A stretch of 36,842 bases of DNA from Candidatus Bathyarchaeota archaeon (lineage in GTDB: Archaea > Thermoproteota > Bathyarchaeia > 40CM-2-53-6). A program made the translations under genes and the position numbers. Under the pieces are notes generated by a model. The model had not been told where the DNA came from, did no database searches, and was given only the letters and a program-made list of their open reading frames with translations. Shown here piece by piece: positions 28,878-36,842 of this stretch. Numbering within the stretch: position 1 is the first letter of the stretch; every line of letters starts with the position of its first letter. Location of the stretch: NCBI GenBank assembly GCA_005881615.1, contig VBBR01000014.1, positions 1-36,842 on the forward strand, written 5' to 3'.

Positions 28878-29312
28878 CTAACGCATGGGAGGACGATACT
28901 TGAACGCGTCGGTTTTCTGCTTGTCTTGGTCTCTCTCGGCAGCCTGCTCCGCCTTTTGCCTCTCGACTCTACGTTCTTTCTCTATTGGAATAAGCTCGTT
29001 CATCTTTTCCACAAGCCTCTCCGCCTCAGGGTGCTCCAATGGAATGTGAATATCCTTGCGATGGGGAATCTTGATGTTCACTTTGCCGGAAGGTTCCACG
29101 GTAACCTTCTCGATCTCCCATAGATGCAGGTCCAGAGGGATGATGGTCTGAAACATCCAGCCCAACGTATCCCGCAAGGCAGGCCGAGCCTCGCAGAGCT
29201 TCTCAAGCTCCCTTAGTGCCCCGTCCTTCAAATCAACTTTCAGCAGGTCAGATTGAAGCTTGACCTGGAAGTGGGGCTTGTCAAGCGTTAACACGGCAGG
29301 CTTATCCGGCAA
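28878..29312 (-). CDS. Hypothetical protein
   Basis: 144 aa, well-formed composition; charged C-terminal tail. Confidence 0.65.
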   Translation of the reverse strand: MPDKPAVLTLDKPHFQVKLQSDLLKVDLKDGALRELEKLCEARPALRDTLGWMFQTIIPLDLHLWEIEKVTVEPSGKVNIKIPHRKDIHIPLEHPEAERLVEKMNELIPIEKERRVERQKAEQAAERDQDKQKTDAFKYRPPMR

Positions 29313-29636
29313 GTCCGAACCTTCAGCTCTTGCGAAGGAGTCGGTTCGTATTTATTCTTATCAACCGGTCTTTCCCTGCGATACAACCCCTTAAGCGAGG
29401 CACGGAAAAATAAAAGTACAATTGGACGATTAAGATAAGCTGAACCGTTTTGACCAAGATTCTAGCTGGCGGTCTCGAAGCCAGTCATGTCTCTTAACCC
29501 GAGAATTGAGCGTCTTCGGAAGAAGGGACGAGGACCCGAAAAGCTCAACTTTCTTCATAATATCTGTTTCCAGGTCTCTCATCCAGCCACTCCCTCATTA
29601 TCTTGGTTGAAGGCTTGACTCGCCCATTGGCAATCC

Positions 29637-30071
29637 CTAAGACGATGCCTGCTCTTTGAAAATCCTGATGTGACGCGCTCTCCGCGGAAACCTGTCCAGA
29701 AGCTTCTTGTCCACGGTATAGAACAATGCTCGAAGATGCTCTGATAGAGCAACGTACGCCGCGTCATACACGGTAATCTCTTGTGCCAAGCTAAGCCGAG
29801 CCGCTTCTCGGTAGACCTCTCCTCTTGGCTCCCATACCTCAAACCCGTACTTTGACAAGGAATCAGCAGCCACCGGCAATTCTTTCTCGTCAAAGGCCCT
29901 GCTATGCCGGAGCGCGTTGAGAGTCTCATAGAAAAAGAGCGAAGGAACAGTTATCGCGATCTGGCCTTTGACGAACTCGTCTCGCAGAAGCCGTGCCCTA
30001 TCCGAGTATTCTTCGTCCAAGTACCACTTGGCGCAGACAGAGGCATCGACCACTACCTTCGGTCTCTCCAC
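29637..30071 (-). CDS. VapC-type PIN-domain toxin
   Basis: VVVDASVCAKWYLDEEYSDRARLL, PSLFFYETLNALRH, LAQEITVYDAAYVALSEHLRALFYTVDKKLLD: PIN acidic residues. Confidence 0.9.
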   Translation of the reverse strand: MERPKVVVDASVCAKWYLDEEYSDRARLLRDEFVKGQIAITVPSLFFYETLNALRHSRAFDEKELPVAADSLSKYGFEVWEPRGEVYREAARLSLAQEITVYDAAYVALSEHLRALFYTVDKKLLDRFPRRARHIRIFKEQASS

Positions 30072-30307
30072 TCACGAACCGCCCTGGTGCTGTCCCAGCC
30101 CTTGGGAGCCTTCCGACGCAACTTCTCATTGAGAAGAACCGCTTCCGCAACGTTCCGCTCTGTCTCCCACTTCAAACGCTCTGAGATAGCATCCCTGAGA
30201 TAAGCGCTCCAGTTGACCTCAGCAGCCTCCATCTCTCGCTTCAGATTCTCAGGAAGACTGATGCTCGTCCTCGTCATCCTATCAGAGCTAGGTGTACGAC
30301 CCGCCAT
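30053..30307 (-). CDS. VapB-type antitoxin
   Basis: TRTSISLPENLKREMEAAEVNWSAYLRDAISERL ribbon-helix-helix; overlaps vapC by 19 nt. Confidence 0.85.
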   Translation of the reverse strand: MAGRTPSSDRMTRTSISLPENLKREMEAAEVNWSAYLRDAISERLKWETERNVAEAVLLNEKLRRKAPKGWDSTRAVREWRDRR

Positions 30308-30319
30308 AAGCGCTCACAT

Positions 30320-30333
30320 TAATACCAGTATTA
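30320..30333. promoter_or_regulatory. Palindromic operator candidate upstream of vapBC
   Basis: TAATAC-CA-GTATTA perfect 6-bp arms between the vapB ATG and a TATA-like TTATTTATTA (minus strand, about 30337-30348). Confidence 0.5.
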
Positions 30334-30624
30334 CCCGTAATAAATAAGCCTGGCGAGACCCGCTAGCGCAGTTGCCAGCCCCGAAAATTGAAGTCCTTAT
30401 AGGCTTCAAAGGCGTTCGAGACTCTAGCCGAACTTGCAATTCCGAACGTTGCGTATCGGTATCGGACCGTCGGTGGCACTCTTTTGAGTCCCGAGGAGTG
30501 GCGTGTGATTTCGGCTGGACTCTCCGCTGTCAACGGTTGAGAGAAAGACAGCGAGACTAGATGGTCCACAGTCTGCTGTGCCAGTGAACTTATTCTTATA
30601 CGCAAATGAGCGGGGACACGCTTA

Positions 30625-30969
30625 CTAGATATTGCCAATAACCGGCTTCAAGATGAGCAACATTACAGCGAGTATGGAGCAGAATAATCCTGCGATAAAG
30701 GAGAGTGCGCTAGAGGTCCACAGTTTCTTTCTAGTCGGATAGATCGTGTATGAGAACACCGAGAATGCTGATAGAAGAAAGCCCATTGCGCCTGCCAGGA
30801 GCGTATAGTTTAGCATGAGTCCCGGAGCGCTCGAAAACTGTAGTACGGCCAGGTCAAGTCCTGCCAGGGTCGCTGGATACGACGCGTTGACGATCGGTTT
30901 GATGAATTTCTCTTCAAACTCTTCCATTTGAACGAGCCTTATGTTCGGACCCCGGCTAGCGCTACTCAC
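30625..30969 (-). CDS. Small membrane protein
   Basis: Two strong TM segments in 114 aa. Confidence 0.55.
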   Translation of the reverse strand: MSSASRGPNIRLVQMEEFEEKFIKPIVNASYPATLAGLDLAVLQFSSAPGLMLNYTLLAGAMGFLLSAFSVFSYTIYPTRKKLWTSSALSFIAGLFCSILAVMLLILKPVIGNI

Positions 30970-31012
30970 GCTTTAGTGTTTGTGACCTCTCTTCCGATCG
31001 AGGAAGGAAGAT

Positions 31013-31141
31013 TGGTGGACCGGGCGGGATTTGAACCCGCGGCCTTTCGGTCACTCTAGATCGACCGTGATCTATGCGAACCGAACGTTCTTCAGCCCAG
31101 GACCTAGTCGGTCCTGGTATACCAGGCTGAACTACCGGCCC
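31013..31141 (-). tRNA. tRNA-Ala(CGC) with two introns; 3' CCA encoded
   Basis: Acceptor GGGCCGG/CCGGTCC-A-CCA with G3:U70; D-stem GTTC/GAAC separated by 38 nt; anticodon stem TTCGG/CCGAA with loop TTCGCA + about 23 nt insert; T-arm GCGGG-TTCAAAT-CCCGC. Confidence 0.85.
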
Positions 31142-31253
31142 AGTAGAATCGCGCCGCCTTCAATCGAAGTCTTAAGACTTTGGAGAAACCGGAGAGGATG
31201 AATAGCTTGGAAAAATGTTAATACGCGTCTTCGCCTCGGTCGCTAAATTCGAT

Positions 31254-31369
31254 GGGCCCGTAGCTCAGCACGGTCAGGTCGTGCGATAGCCGACGCCAAA
31301 GAGCACACGGCTGATACTGAGACAACTTCAGAAACCGTGGGGTCGCCGGTTCAAATCCGGCCGGGCCCA
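31254..31369 (+). tRNA. tRNA-Ile(GAT) with two introns
   Basis: Acceptor GGGCCCG/CGGGCCC-A; D-stem GCTC/GAGC separated by about 34 nt; anticodon stem CACGG/CCGTG with loop CTGATA + about 17 nt insert; T-arm GCCGG-TTCAAAT-CCGGC. Confidence 0.83.
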
Positions 31370-31828
31370 TCATTCCTCGCCGGCAAATTGCTTTGCCTCG
31401 GGACCCCCGCTTATGGCCGGGTTACGGTAATGCGTGCATAATGGACCTTCAGAATTTCATTCCACGGGAGACCTCTCGTGGGGACCCGATATTCGTAGAG
31501 TCGGAGAAGCAATTTGCTACGATTTATTACAAGCGTCGGCGAGGAAGGCCTAAACCGGTCAAAATCAGAAGGTCGATTAGTAGGGATCTATTTCTTGTTG
31601 GGGTCACGATCTGGGCATGCAAAGGTACACGAACGCGTCCATATGAACTCGAGATTGCAACTCATCCGAGTCGCTAGCCAAACTCTTTCTAGAGTTGCTC
31701 CGGCAAATTGGAATATCTCGTTACGTGACTCTCAGAATACGTGCCCCGATCGACGGTTACGAGAGATACCGACGACATTGGAAGAAACGTTGGGAATAGA
31801 TAGGTTTGAAAAACCCAGCCGACAAGCC

Positions 31829-32080
31829 CTATGAGTCCCACCCAAGGAGGCGATACTTCACAAAGTTGAACCTCCCGAGTCGCGGACCAACCGTACTGTC
31901 ACGCCTGTCAAGTTCGCCTGCGACAAATGTAGCTACTATCCAGCCAAACCCGACCCCCCATAAGAGCCAGTTGTCGAAAAGGTACCCCTCGATAATATAG
32001 AAATGCGCAGCATCTAACGGAACGGTCAGCCATGCTAGTAGAACGTCTGCTGAACCGAATAGAAATCCTCTGTCCAACAA
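31829..32080 (-). CDS. Membrane protein, probably an N-terminally truncated fragment
   Basis: RGFLFGSADVLLAWLTVPLDAAHFYIIEGYLFDNWLLWGVGFGWIVATFVAGELDRR; only a TTG start, with a protein-like frame continuing upstream (RRVYGFAQNSHL). Confidence 0.4.
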   Translation of the reverse strand: MLDRGFLFGSADVLLAWLTVPLDAAHFYIIEGYLFDNWLLWGVGFGWIVATFVAGELDRRDSTVGPRLGRFNFVKYRLLGWDS

Positions 32081-32105
32081 GTGGCTGTTCTGAGCGAAGC
32101 CGTAG

Positions 32106-33320
32106 ACGCGTCTCCAGGGTACCGGTCAGGCGCTCTATGCTTACGATGGTGTCGGACGGATGGTGGAGTCGGTTGAGGGCTCTTCCACATGGTTCCTCGC
32201 CTACAGTGGAACAGAAATTCTCTACAGGAATCTTCTGAACCAGAACAACCAAGCCTACGTTTCCGCGGTCGGCATCAAACTCGTCCGGGTTGTAGACAGG
32301 ACCGCGACGTACTACTATCACACAGACGCCCTAGGCAGCACCAGAATGATAACCTACAACGACGCCACTTATGTCTTCATCAACAACTACCAGCCCTTCG
32401 GCAAGGACAACGGAACACCAAAAGGCAACCTAGCAAGTAGCGAAAAGGACAGGTTCACAGGCAAACCTTACAGTCCCACCACAGGTTTATACTACAACTA
32501 TCAGCGCTGGTATGACCCGGCAATCGGACGGTTCATTAGTCCAGACGCCAACTCGGGACAGTTGTCGAACCCGCAAAGCTTCAACCTTTACGTCAGCGTT
32601 TTCAACAACCCCTTGAGTTATGTTGACCCCGATGGAGCCTCTCCTCTCGATGCTTTAGGGGGTTTGTGGGGGGCATTAGGAATCGCGTCGAAAGTGGCGT
32701 TCGCTTTTACGTGGAAAATCCATGGGGAGAGTTTCCAACAGATCCAACACGGGTCAGTAGTTGTTTGGGATAGCACAACGTATTGGTCAAGAGGACATAC
32801 CGTTTTCGCCGGCTACGACATAGAGCCGGTTCGAGGGGAAGGTGAGATGATCACGAAATTGGACTTACCTGGGCATGGGGTAGATTATTCTCATCTTGGG
32901 GGAGGGTGGTTCGAGCGTAATCTAGGCAGGGAGCACCTTCCAGCACCTGGAGCAGGTGAGGCGGTATCAAGCATCTTCAGGTATGGATCAAAGATCAGCA
33001 AGGGTTTGGTATTTGCAGGATTGGCGGTTAGCGCCTTGAATATTTACAACGCTTACCAGGCGGATGCTGCTGGTGGATCGGGCTACACAAATACTATTCG
33101 TGCAGTGGCAATCGAAGCGGCCAGCTGGGCTGGCGCATACGTCGGTGCAGAGGTTGGATTGATCGTCGGGTGCATGGTTCTGCCTGGACTCGGATGCGTG
33201 ATTGGTGCCTTGGTCGGGTCAGTCGTAGGCGCTTATTCTGGTGATTTCCTAGCGACAACCTTGACCTCGCCGTCAGGCCCATCAGTTTACTATAGGGACA
33301 TTGGAAATCATCGGGGGTAA
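32106..33320 (+). CDS. RHS-repeat core C-terminus with variable glycine-zipper tip; 5'-truncated
   Basis: GQALYAYDGVGRMVESVEGSSTWFLAYSGTEILYRN, YYYHTDALGSTRMIT, FTGKPYSPTTGLYYNYQRWYDPAIGRFISPDANSG...NPLSYVDPDGASP. Frame is blocked by TAG at 32103-32105 and TGA at 32091-32093; ORF track starts at ATG 32160. Confidence 0.85.
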   Translation, partial: TRLQGTGQALYAYDGVGRMVESVEGSSTWFLAYSGTEILYRNLLNQNNQAYVSAVGIKLVRVVDRTATYYYHTDALGSTRMITYNDATYVFINNYQPFGKDNGTPKGNLASSEKDRFTGKPYSPTTGLYYNYQRWYDPAIGRFISPDANSGQLSNPQSFNLYVSVFNNPLSYVDPDGASPLDALGGLWGALGIASKVAFAFTWKIHGESFQQIQHGSVVVWDSTTYWSRGHTVFAGYDIEPVRGEGEMITKLDLPGHGVDYSHLGGGWFERNLGREHLPAPGAGEAVSSIFRYGSKISKGLVFAGLAVSALNIYNAYQADAAGGSGYTNTIRAVAIEAASWAGAYVGAEVGLIVGCMVLPGLGCVIGALVGSVVGAYSGDFLATTLTSPSGPSVYYRDIGNHRG

Positions 33321-33347
33321 GGTCGGCTCAGTAATTCAGCACAGAGG

Positions 33348-34019
33348 ATGTCTTTGAAAGCAGATCTTGTTTTCTTCTCCAAACGGGAATACTCAGGAAT
33401 CCGAATTGGATGGGCCCAAGAGGACCCGACGCTAACATGGGCAGGACTCTTTTCCCATCGGAAGGATTTTACGAGATCGGGGAACCCAGACCTCGCATTT
33501 GGGCTTCTTCCCAAAGGTGGCAAGGTTCTGATGGCAGCTACAGGAAATGTTCCCGGCGAGCACCTGGAAGCTGTTGAGATCCTCAAAGCGGAACGAACAC
33601 CATACTCAGAGGAGTCCTATTTGCGATTAGTTTCCAAGGGAAGTGGAATTCCTTTTTCCAGAGCGAAGCAGGAGCGGATATCAAGCCCTATCTTACTTGC
33701 TACGGTTGCACGCACCGAGACTCTACGAAAAATATTCGGTGCATACGAGAGCTGGCTATATGCATGGGATTTTCTCCTTCTCGGGTTGATCGGCGATTCC
33801 GCTCCCTGGCTGTCTGTAATGAAGGAGCTTGCGACCCAAAGGGAGATTGACGTTCCCCGACATCTCATTGAAGATAACGCCTATCTCATGATTACCGCTC
33901 AGGAACATGGCGCGTACGTCATATCCAACAAGCTCTCAAGAGACATGATTCAAGGCGTATGTGAAAAGATCTGTCGTGAGAGAGGATTTGAGCTAGTCGT
34001 GAAGGACCAACAAAGATGA
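33348..34019 (+). CDS. Unknown protein immediately downstream of the RHS gene; possible immunity protein
   Basis: 223 aa, starts 27 nt after the RHS stop, same strand; globular composition, no recognised motif. Confidence 0.6.
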   Translation: MSLKADLVFFSKREYSGIRIGWAQEDPTLTWAGLFSHRKDFTRSGNPDLAFGLLPKGGKVLMAATGNVPGEHLEAVEILKAERTPYSEESYLRLVSKGSGIPFSRAKQERISSPILLATVARTETLRKIFGAYESWLYAWDFLLLGLIGDSAPWLSVMKELATQREIDVPRHLIEDNAYLMITAQEHGAYVISNKLSRDMIQGVCEKICRERGFELVVKDQQR

Positions 34020-34288
34020 AGTTAGAGGCACCCGAGGAAGTACTATCTCCTCCGGTGTCTCGAGCTCGAGCCAAGTTCAGTGTTCCCTTGCTAGGGGGTT
34101 TCGGTTTGTACACGTCGTCCCAAACTGTCCTACGAGAACGCCACATTAAACTGGACTCACACATACGATTCAAGAAAACAGACCCTGACGAAGAGTACCA
34201 GATTTACTTTCCGAGCCGTCTGGACCTCGTTTATCGGATGAGAGTGCCGCTAAGTCCAGTCTCCGTCTTGCGAGGTCGAGGCGATTGA
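34016..34288 (+). CDS. Small hypothetical protein, translationally coupled
   Basis: ATGA overlap with the stop of 33348..34019; 90 aa. Confidence 0.4.
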   Translation: MKLEAPEEVLSPPVSRARAKFSVPLLGGFGLYTSSQTVLRERHIKLDSHIRFKKTDPDEEYQIYFPSRLDLVYRMRVPLSPVSVLRGRGD

Positions 34289-34678
34289 AGGCATGCGGCG
34301 TGCAAACCCTCACCCCAAAGATGGCCAATTCTCTCGACAGGCCAAGCAGGATCTTTCCTGGCTCGACTACGGGCCAAGAGTAAGGCCGGTTATGTGTACC
34401 GGTAAACTGTTGGGCGAATCCCACTCCGCGTACCTTCTTACTGTTAGCTTTGATAGAGGGGGTCAGCCAAATCGAGCGGTTCCCGGCCGGTACCGAATCC
34501 TTGCGATCTTTAACTCTAGGAAGGAGTTTCGAAACTACAAGTCTTTCGGTCAAATGAAAGGCTGTTTCGGTTGCTCCTCTGACAGAAAAAAGGGAGGGGC
34601 AGTCTCAATGTTTGCGGGGCCTGTGTCTTTCACCGCTGGCGGGCCGAATCTCTCCCGGCCCACCAAAGATCAGGCAAA

Positions 34679-35587
34679 TTACGACTTAGCGCCAAGCTCC
34701 GCAAACGCGTGCTCTAGTTCTTGATCAGGACTGGTATCAAACTCCACGACCTTTTTCAACAAGGCTGGTGCCGTTCTCAAGTTGAAGTCCTTCGCCTGAA
34801 TGCTCCTCTTCAAATCTCTGGGTGATAATGGAAACGAGACTGGAGCACCGGGCTCAGGCCTTAGCGAAAATGCTGCCGCGATAGTCTTCTGTAGACCGTT
34901 CTGGAAATAGTCCACGTAGACCTTGCCAGCTCGCTGGGCTTTGTTGCGAGCTGTCGAGACCATCTTCGGGGCCAGCCGTTCCAGTAGAACTCCCAGATAC
35001 AAGACGAAGCGTCGGATGACCTCGATCGAGTATCGGGGAACTATCGGGATCAAGAAATGAATCCCGTCGGCGCCCGAGGTCTTGATCATATGCCGCAACT
35101 TCATCTGGTCTAGTGCGGCGTGAACGGCCTCCGCGATCTCCAGAGAATCCTCGAATCCTGCCGGCGGGTGAGGGTCCAAGTCCACCAAGACCATGTCGTG
35201 AGACTCGACGTCGGGCGCGGATGCTAGAAACTGGTTGATTTCAAGACAGGCCATATTCGCCAGCCAAACTAGAGTCGCCTGGTCATCGCAGACGACGTGT
35301 CTGGCGGTTTTGTTTAGGCTCTCAGATCTTACCGGTGTGGTTCTGACCCAGTCAGGATGGTGGGGCCAGTCTTTTTGTACAAAGGATTTCCCGGGGACTC
35401 CGTGCGGGTATCGGTTGAGCATCAGCGGTCGGTTCTGGATGAGTGGGATCATCTTGGGTGCCACGGATAGATAGTACTGGATAATGTCTGATTTGGTGAT
35501 TCCTTCCTTCTTCCACATCGGCTTGTCCAGGTTAGAGAGCGCAAGTGTTCTTCCGCCAACTTCGACTATTTCTTCGGTCTTTTTCAT
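34679..35587 (-). CDS. LigD-type DNA polymerase/primase domain protein (NHEJ)
   Basis: LSNLDKPMWKKEGITKSDIIQYYLSVAPKMIPLIQNRPLMLNRYPHGVPGKSFVQKDWPHHPDWV, MVLVDLDPHPPAGFEDSLEIA, KTSGADGIHFLIPI: LigD Pol (AEP) motifs. Confidence 0.93.
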   Translation of the reverse strand: MKKTEEIVEVGGRTLALSNLDKPMWKKEGITKSDIIQYYLSVAPKMIPLIQNRPLMLNRYPHGVPGKSFVQKDWPHHPDWVRTTPVRSESLNKTARHVVCDDQATLVWLANMACLEINQFLASAPDVESHDMVLVDLDPHPPAGFEDSLEIAEAVHAALDQMKLRHMIKTSGADGIHFLIPIVPRYSIEVIRRFVLYLGVLLERLAPKMVSTARNKAQRAGKVYVDYFQNGLQKTIAAAFSLRPEPGAPVSFPLSPRDLKRSIQAKDFNLRTAPALLKKVVEFDTSPDQELEHAFAELGAKS

Positions 35588-35705
35588 CGTCCTCTCTCTT
35601 AGGCCCGCGAGTTCTTCTCGATACGATTAACCGTCTCGGGTAAATCCTATTATCCCACGAGTTCGGAAAAAGAGGCTTGTTCTAAAAGACTGGGGATGGA
35701 GACTT

Positions 35706-36488
35706 TTGCCACCTAGAGCGATTTGGAAGGGCGCGATTAGTTTTGGACTGGTAAGCATACCTGTCAAGACGTACGGGGCGATCTCTGAGCACAAGACTGG
35801 GCTTCGCCTAATGTGCCCTCGAGACAAGAGTCCTCTCTCGTTCAAGCGGGTATGTCCGAAGGATGGGAAGGAGGTTCCGTGGCAGGATGTCGTTCGTGGG
35901 TACGAGGTCCAGAAGGGAAAGTATGTTACGATTACTCAAAAGGAGCTTGAGAGGCTAGAGATTCGATCTGGGCGACTGGTGGAGATTTTCCAGTTCGTTG
36001 ATGCCGATAAACTGGATCCGATCTACTTTGACTCAAGCTACTATCTCGTGCCGGATGAGAATGGGGAGAAGCCATACTTCTTGATGCTGGAGGCTCTGGA
36101 GCAAGAGGGGAAGGTTGCTGTTGGTCGAGTGGTCATGCATGAGAAGGAGCACTTGGTTGCGTTGAGGCCGTACGAGGGAGCGATTCTGATGGAGACACTC
36201 CACTACGCGGATGAGATTCGCAGTCCGAAGGATCTGCCGGAGTTGAAGAAGGCGCCAGAGGTGGAGAAGGAAGAGCTGGAGCTCGCGGGTCAGTTGATCA
36301 AGATAATGAAAAAGCCCTTCGCATTCAAAGAATACAGAGACACCTACCAAGAGTCTCTGATGAAACTGGTTGAGGCTAAAATGAAGGGTCAGGAGGAGGT
36401 TGTCGAGTTGCGTGTCCCGGAGATCAAGCCAACAAAGAATCTCATGGAGGCTCTACGGGCCAGCATCAAGACTCACGAAAGGCGTTGA
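35706..36488 (+). CDS. ku: Ku protein (prokaryotic NHEJ)
   Basis: RAIWKGAISFGLVSIPVKTYGAISEHKTGLRLMCPRDKSPLSFKRVCPKDGKEVPWQDVVRGYEVQKGKYVTITQKELERLE; TTG start. Confidence 0.95.
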   Translation: MPPRAIWKGAISFGLVSIPVKTYGAISEHKTGLRLMCPRDKSPLSFKRVCPKDGKEVPWQDVVRGYEVQKGKYVTITQKELERLEIRSGRLVEIFQFVDADKLDPIYFDSSYYLVPDENGEKPYFLMLEALEQEGKVAVGRVVMHEKEHLVALRPYEGAILMETLHYADEIRSPKDLPELKKAPEVEKEELELAGQLIKIMKKPFAFKEYRDTYQESLMKLVEAKMKGQEEVVELRVPEIKPTKNLMEALRASIKTHERR

Positions 36489-36842
36489 CGCTCTTTGACG
36501 AGCGCCCTTTACGTCCGATGCTCGCCAAGACCGGGAAGGCGTTCGATGATGAGAACTATTTTTTCGAGCCGAAATGGGACGGGCTCAGAGCTATCCTGTT
36601 CTTTCAGGAAAGAAGAATCGAGCTTCAGAACAGAAACCTGAGAGACGCAACCGGATCCTATCCAGAACTCCAACAGATCTCAGATCGGATCAAGGCAAAG
36701 GCGGTGATCATGGATGGAGAGGTCGTTGTGCTCGGAGAGGATGGCATACCGGACTTTGGACGTCTTCAAGCTCGCTTTGGTGTTGATGATCAGAAACGCG
36801 TTAAGATTCTAGCCAAGACGACGCCTGTTACATACGTGGCCT
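36485..36842 (+). CDS. ATP-dependent DNA ligase (LigD ligase-domain type), truncated by window end
   Basis: TLFDERPLRPMLAKTGKAFDDENYFFEPKWDGLRAILFFQERRIELQNRNLRDATGSYPEL...VIMDGEVVVLGEDGIPDFGRLQARF: motif I EPKWDGLRA and motif III-like DGEVV. TTG overlaps the Ku TGA (TTGA). Not in ORF track. Confidence 0.92.
   Translation, partial: MTLFDERPLRPMLAKTGKAFDDENYFFEPKWDGLRAILFFQERRIELQNRNLRDATGSYPELQQISDRIKAKAVIMDGEVVVLGEDGIPDFGRLQARFGVDDQKRVKILAKTTPVTYVA

Noticed and set aside
34293-34724. ORF 34293..34724 (+) and antisense 34170..34553
   Set aside because: Neither translation looks protein-like, and the first runs into the 3' end of the LigD-pol gene. I also considered RNase P RNA here but found no convincing GAGGAAAGUCC/ACAGAAA-type core.
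1-36842. Genome-wide TAG-to-pyrrolysine recoding, suggested by two TAG-interrupted genes
   Set aside because: Many intact genes end in TAG at family-expected C-termini (CopA end 184, DMT 1140, membrane protein 16970, beta-propeller 18958, uS7 22480, NurA 24810), so TAG works as a normal stop. Context-specific readthrough is not excluded.
1-36842. CRISPR array or cas genes
   Set aside because: No regularly spaced repeats and no Cas-like translations seen.

Overview
Archaeal genomic window, likely TACK/Nitrososphaeria-like. The lineage is inferred from gene content only; no search was run. Domain evidence is an archaeal-type SRP RNA, intron-containing tRNAs, uS7, a HerA/NurA pair, a UPF0282-type metallo-hydrolase and VapBC. 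Housekeeping, transport and redox genes are mixed with accessory segments. Segments most worth a second look: (1) an NHEJ-like locus at the right end: LigD-type polymerase (-), Ku (+) and an ATP-dependent DNA ligase running off the window, the last overlapping Ku's stop as TTGA; (2) two divergent tRNAs, which I read as Ala(CGC) and Ile(GAT), each apparently carrying a D-loop intron plus an anticodon-loop intron; (3) a 5'-truncated RHS core with a glycine-zipper C-terminal tip, followed by two closely packed unknown ORFs (possible toxin/immunity cassette) next to the tRNA pair; (4) a tyrosine integrase with an inserted zinc ribbon, interrupted by one in-frame TAG, beside a cluster of small orphan genes; (5) a second TAG-interrupted gene (DUF4242-like) that also shows a local frame switch; (6) a HerA ATPase with an unusually long NurA-like partner; (7) a degenerate ~50-105 bp element repeated at the 3' side of three consecutive genes. 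The provided ORF track omits several features I could read directly: the SRP RNA, both tRNAs, two small ORFs and the partial genes at each end. Product names come from motif recognition by eye.
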